Positions 59,701-64,000 of a stretch of 64,000 nt of DNA are shown piece after piece. The stretch is from contig OU015492.1 of the NCBI GenBank assembly GCA_907164885.2, positions 49,557,183-49,621,182 on the forward strand, written 5' to 3'. Below the pieces are notes generated by a model, which ran no database searches, was not told the DNA's origin, and saw nothing but the letters and a program-made list of their open reading frames with translations. Each line of letters begins with the position of its first letter. Position 1 is the first letter of the stretch. This stretch comes from Dolomedes plantarius. Its lineage: Eukaryota; Arthropoda; Arachnida; Araneae; Dolomedidae. The position numbers were made by a program, and so were the translations under genes.

Positions 59701-60070
59701 AATTGGTGTGTGGAATCAGAGCAGACATCAATGAATTCATCTCGTTCGCAAGTTGAGTGCGTCGAATTGTGCCACAATCTGTTGGTCGTTAGAGCAATTA
59801 ATCCAGCTTAGTATTTATTTTAAGTAGGCCCTACTGATATTTTTTTCAAAACAAATCTTTCCGCAACCTTGTCCGATCTCGCGTCAACCGGTTGCGAATC
59901 ACTGTTTTAAGGAAAAAGAAATTATGTTAGGGAGAGTGAGGTCGAGTCATTCTTATAACATTATTGCAATATCTAATTAGGATACATGACGTTATTTTAA
60001 CATCCAGTGAAAGAAATAGTTATAAACCGATATCTAAAAACTTATACCCTTATTTGGCTATTCTTATATA

Positions 60071-60933
60071 CAAGGTTCACTCAAAAACTAACCGGACAAT
60101 TTTTTATAAATAAGAAAAATATTACTCACCTTCAAATAAATTTATCTCCTTTAAAATAATTGCCAAAGGAGTCTATACAATTTTTTCAACGTTTCTTCAA
60201 ATCATCGAAACACTGTTTATAGGCGTTGGAACTAACCGTTCGCAAAATTCGCGCATTTGATTTAATATCCGAGACGTTTTCAAACCTCTATCCTTTCATG
60301 ACCATCTCAAGCTTCGAAAAAGGAAAAAATCAGATGGCGATAAGTCGGGAGAATATTATGGATGATTAATCACTGTAATTGAATGCTTAGCAAGATATTG
60401 TTATACAGAAATTGCTGTATGGGGCCTAGCATTATCGTGTAAAAGAAACCATTGCCCAGAATCAAACAGTTCCTTCCTAACTCGCCTTATCCTGTTTCTT
60501 AATCGAAAAAGCACCTCCTTGTAAAAATACAGATTAATTGTTTGATTTTCAGGAACAAATTCGTGGTGAGTAAGTACTTTGTAATCAAAAATGCAATCAG
60601 CCTCATCTTACTTTTTGATTTTGACATCCGTGCTTTTTTTTTGTATGGAAGAAGGCGGTGCTTTCCATTGTGCACTTTGTCTTTTTGTTTCTGGGTCGTA
60701 TTGTAGGCACCAGGTCTCATCTCCTGCTATAATACACTTTAAGAAATTGTTTTCCTGTTGAGCAGTAGTCAGCAAATCTTCACAGCAAGCTTTTATGTCT
60801 TCTTTTTTCTGTTCTGTCAAAATCCGAGTCGCAAATCGAACACAAACTTTTTTTATTTTCAGATTTTCAGTTAAAATTAATCTACAGCTTTATGTGCTTA
60901 TCCCAAGCATGTCTGAAAGTTGCTGAGTTGTTA
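60071..60933 (-). pseudogene. Mariner transposase, 5'-truncated and decayed
   Basis: Minus-strand translation begins in mid-protein at the inverted-arm junction: QLSDMLGIS-like, then VCVRFATRILTEQKKEDIKA and CCEDLLTTAQQENNFLK. The first catalytic motif is GDETWCLQYDPETKRQ. A stop follows KWKAPPS-like sequence. After indels come HHEFVPENQ-like, FDSGQWFLLHDNARP-like and YSPDLSPSDFF-like segments, and the C-terminus in the left arm. The N-terminal helix-turn-helix region (about 100 residues) is absent. Stops and frameshifts make it inactive. Confidence 0.78.
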
Positions 60934-61211
60934 CTTATCGCCAGCTGATTTTTTTCCTTTTTCCGAAGCTTAAAATGGCCATGAAAGGACAGAGATTTGA
61001 AAACGTCTCGGATATTTAATCAAATGTTACGCGTATTTTGCGAAAGGTTAGTTCCAACGTTTATAAACAGTGTTTCGAAGACTTGAAGAAGAGTTGGAAA
61101 ACTGTGTAGACTCCTTTGGCCATTATTTTGAAAGAGATAAATTTATTTGACGGTGAGTAATATTTTTCTTATTTATAAAAAAATGTCCGGTTACTTTAAG
61201 GGCTCGCCTTG
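60071..61211 (-). mobile_element. Fold-back mariner element, copy B (1141 bp)
   Basis: TA lies at 60069-60070 and 61212-61213; both ends read inward as CAAGG followed, after a diverged stretch, by TAACCGGACA. The inverted arms are 274 bp (60071-60344) and 278 bp (60934-61211). The left arm continues without break into minus-strand transposase sequence, so it is the true 3' end. The right arm is a second, inverted copy of that end, and starts abruptly at 60934. It replaces the expected 5' part, so the N-terminal coding region is missing. Confidence 0.85.
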
Positions 61212-61213
61212 TA

Positions 61214-61982
61214 CATTTTAAACGACAAAAATCTTATTTTAAACACTTGAAAAAGAGATTATATTTTCAAAAGATTAGAAACAGTTTTCTAAAATGCAGA
61301 AACCCGAGTAACAATATAAGGGAAAATAATCGATAAAATATCGTATTTAATATACATATATATATTTTAATGGAAGTGCTGTTATTTTATTCGACTAAAA
61401 TTCTATGTTACTGAAGATGTCTGAAGATGTGGACAGTGCAAATTATTTGGAGGGACATTTCCGAGATTAGAAAACCAGATAATGACTTTCTGCATGACGA
61501 GAAATAGTATTCAGATAGAGAAGACATTAAACTGCAGAAAACGTATTAACATTCCCGCTACATTTATAGAAAACCATTAAAGTGTCCAAATAGTGAGCTT
61601 GTTCTTTTCACATGACTAGATCAAATCCTACGACATAGTTCCCCTCCGAATATGTGTCTACTGAAATAACGACTTGTCTTTATATTAACCAATCAAAGAG
61701 ACAGAAATAGAGGAGATGTAAGAGTGTATTGGCTTAGTTTCTACATGTGTAGTGTCTAAGAATTCATAAAAATCGATTTAAATGATAAGAAATAAATTTA
61801 TGACAACTTAGAGTAATTTAACAACAGACAGTGTACTGAACAAGGTATTTAACCGCTTCAAGGCAAAATTTCCATATTTAGAAGCATTGCTCAATGAGCT
61901 GCAAGTTTATAATTATTTAAAAATTCTGTTTTATTTCGTTTTAAAGAAAACCTTTTTAGAGTGGAAAAAAAGTTTAAAGCAT
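61214..61982. other. AT-rich stretch without supported features
   Basis: No domain, RNA gene or element end is recognised. Confidence 0.45.
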
Positions 61983-62335
61983 GTTGTTGTTGTTTTTGTT
62001 CCAATGTGGCAGGCACTTAACCTTTCGACTTTCGCCCAATCACCGCGAAATTTGTTAGCTTCATGGAGTGGATGCACCGTATAGTTGAATCAGCTAGGCT
62101 CCTTAGTGCTACCACAATCTTGACCCAGCATCCCCAAGGGTAACATTTGTTGGACTCGTACCGTAATTCCACCCACATACCCCATGGAGCAACTTTTCGG
62201 CCTATGGTTTTTATGTACCCCTACCCGGAGTAAACACAAGAGCATTCAGTAGAGCTAGGAGGGATTTAATCCGAGCACCTTCAATACCACATTCCGCAGC
62301 CCTAACCATTAGTATGCCTCGGGGACCGAATGTTT
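61983..62335 (-). repeat. tRNA-derived SINE, minus orientation (copy 3, diverged)
   Basis: The left edge GTTGTTGTTTTTGTTCCAATG matches the tail of the SINE at 4225. At the right edge the minus strand gives an A-box-like GGCATACTAATGGTTAGGGC and a B-box-like CGGATTAAATCCC. The body shares short blocks with the other copies (GTGCTACCACAA, CCAAGGGTAAC-type) but is strongly diverged. Confidence 0.5.
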
Positions 62336-64000
62336 AAAACAATGTTTAATAAAATCTACACGTAATAGTTTTAAAGAGATGAATATGTTCACTCGTTTGT
62401 TTATCCAAAATTTGCAATCCTTTTTGACGTTTCAAAATAACATTTTACTCTTAAATAAATAACTGTATTACAGTAAGTGCTGACATAAACTAGCGTTGAG
62501 CTGGAAATTTTCCTTTAAAAACTTTTATCGAATTAATACACAACAGTTTCTTAACACACTCCAACTTTGCAAAGTTTCAGATAGTTTTCGGGAGCTTACG
62601 CGACATTAATGCTGATAAAATACACTAAGACAAAATTTTCTAGAGACCTTTAGATTTCGAAATAACGCCCTTTAATTAAATTGGACACTTGGACTAATTG
62701 CGTCTCATGCAATTTCAGTAACACATTATTTTAAATGGAAATGTGCCAAAATTTTATGCATTCAGATCTTACATCTAATTTATATAAGCAATTCTGCCTG
62801 CTTACAATGCATAGGAAGAGGAAACAATTTTCATTAAAATGCGATGTGTCGGTTTGCAGTTTTAAAGAAATCGACTTCCATTCAAACGGTTTAAATAGGA
62901 TTGTAGAATTGTTATGTACTTTTCATCCTGAATTAAAAATCTCATTTAAGACTCTATTGCAGCACCTCTTACGATTATTATGAATTTCCATTTCACTGAT
63001 TTTTGGGGAAAATAAGCTTTACTAGTAGATGAAAATTTCCATTTTATTATTTTCCCCCTATTTTAATTCAAACCTCCATTATTTTACTTTTCATAACTAT
63101 CATCCCCCAGCCTTTGAAAACAAAATGACATTCCATACTACATAACAATCATATTAATAAAAAATCATCTTAGGATATCTAACCAAGCCTATAAATGACT
63201 GTTATATTCAAACACCTAGGCGTAGTCCTTCTTCAGGAAGCAGCACATTTGATCAGATTATCTCAATGAGCGAATCCTAAATTCCAGAATGATTGAACGT
63301 TTTGATATAATTAAGGCCTGTTTGCATTACAAGCGGAGCACTGCGTTACTTTACTGCATTCGCTCCTAGATTGTTGATATGACCTGTAATTGGTTTGGCT
63401 TGTCAGGTGGTCGATGAATTGAGGTTTGCGGTTGGTTAAAATTTTTATCGCCGACGCTACGTAACGTTGCATATTCAGTGTGAACATGCTTTTACGGTCG
63501 TTATTTGCACTCCCCAGATAAAATTCGAGTGAAAACGACGGTCGAATACATAGCCTAAACAACGAGTATAGATAAATTATGTGGTCTTTCCCTGCTTACA
63601 GATGCAGGCGAAACAGCGGACACGAAACTAACAAATGTATGAAGGATGGAAAAAATGAGTTAAAAAAGAGTGAAATTAAAAAAAAATTATACTCTAAAAG
63701 GATGAGAAAAACGAACTGGTTGTAAATGAGAAAACTGTGATTTATTCGATGCATTCTTATCATTTATTAGATGACTTTTATTAGAGGATAATGTATCAGA
63801 AAACCATATCTTTATATAAAGAATATCAGTTGTGGTGAATATAAACTGACATTTTACCCAAACTGCCTTTTTTTTTACTTTACTGAATTTTTGTACTATA
63901 TATATATATTTATTAATATATAACGTCTCCAGAAACACAAAGAGACATTATGGCAGGTGGTGTATTCTTCTAGACGGGCTTCAGCGATCAGCAACTTAGT
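62336..64000. other. AT-rich stretch without supported features
   Basis: No recognised domain or element. A GC-richer patch at 63310-63560 holds an 83-codon minus-strand frame with no known motif. A short AT tract lies at about 63898-63912. Confidence 0.4.

Larger units (their letters stand above)
58368..59904 (-). mobile_element. hAT element with 8-bp TSD, decayed
   Basis: An identical 8-bp repeat, TTTTAAGG, lies at 58360-58367 and 59905-59912. The ends are CAGAGATTCCCAAC and inverted CAGTGATTCGCAACC, as in hAT elements. A decayed minus-strand fragment of the transposase C-terminus is present near 59460-59700. The palindromic element at 58480-59223 is inserted close to the left end. Total 1537 bp, of which about 790 is hAT sequence, so most of the transposase gene is gone. 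Confidence 0.85.

Overview
The window is a piece of an AT-rich animal nuclear genome and consists almost entirely of non-coding DNA and transposable elements. I found no rRNA gene, no intact tRNA gene, no CRISPR array and no convincing host protein-coding gene. The element families suggest an arthropod: Tc1/mariner, hAT, piggyBac, PIF/Harbinger and Helitron DNA transposons, a Gypsy retrotransposon and tRNA-derived SINEs. The Tc1 and Gypsy-gag protein types resemble those I associate with orb-weaving spider genomes; that assignment is inference.

Layout. 0-5 kb: a tRNA-derived SINE split by a small hAT element with a perfect 8-bp target duplication, a TTAA-flanked 760-bp element, and a second SINE in reverse orientation. 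5-9.1 kb: a decayed DDxD-type transposase gene split by an internally deleted Tc1 element, flanked by degenerate direct repeats, one of which holds a probable solo LTR. 9-24 kb: mostly featureless AT-rich DNA with palindromes, a TTAA-flanked element carrying a truncated Gypsy LTR, TA microsatellites, small hairpin elements, a 0.5-kb tandem duplication and a Helitron-like element. 24.35-29.84 kb: a four-level nest in which a SINE is split by a Tc1 element, that by a PIF/Harbinger element with a MADF-domain remnant, and that by a Tc1-like element with the only full-length transposase frame in the window. 29.8-31.4 kb: an inverted-repeat element and a minus-strand Helitron. 31-41 kb: little recognisable, apart from two tRNA-like heads and a three-copy tandem repeat of about 280 bp. 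41.4-43.6 kb: a decayed piggyBac element with exact TTAA ends. 48-54 kb: an internally deleted Gypsy element, a fold-back mariner element and a Tc1-like pseudoelement packed together beside TA repeats. 58-61.2 kb: a hAT element containing a palindromic 744-bp element, then a second fold-back mariner. The rest is unassigned AT-rich DNA and one more SINE.

No genes cooperate here in an operon or pathway sense. The interest is in the order of insertion and in architecture: reading frames and repeat bodies resume across inserted elements with exact target duplications. Two mariner copies carry a copy of their own transposase 3' end, inverted, at the opposite terminus. The one open full-length transposase has lost a catalytic aspartate.
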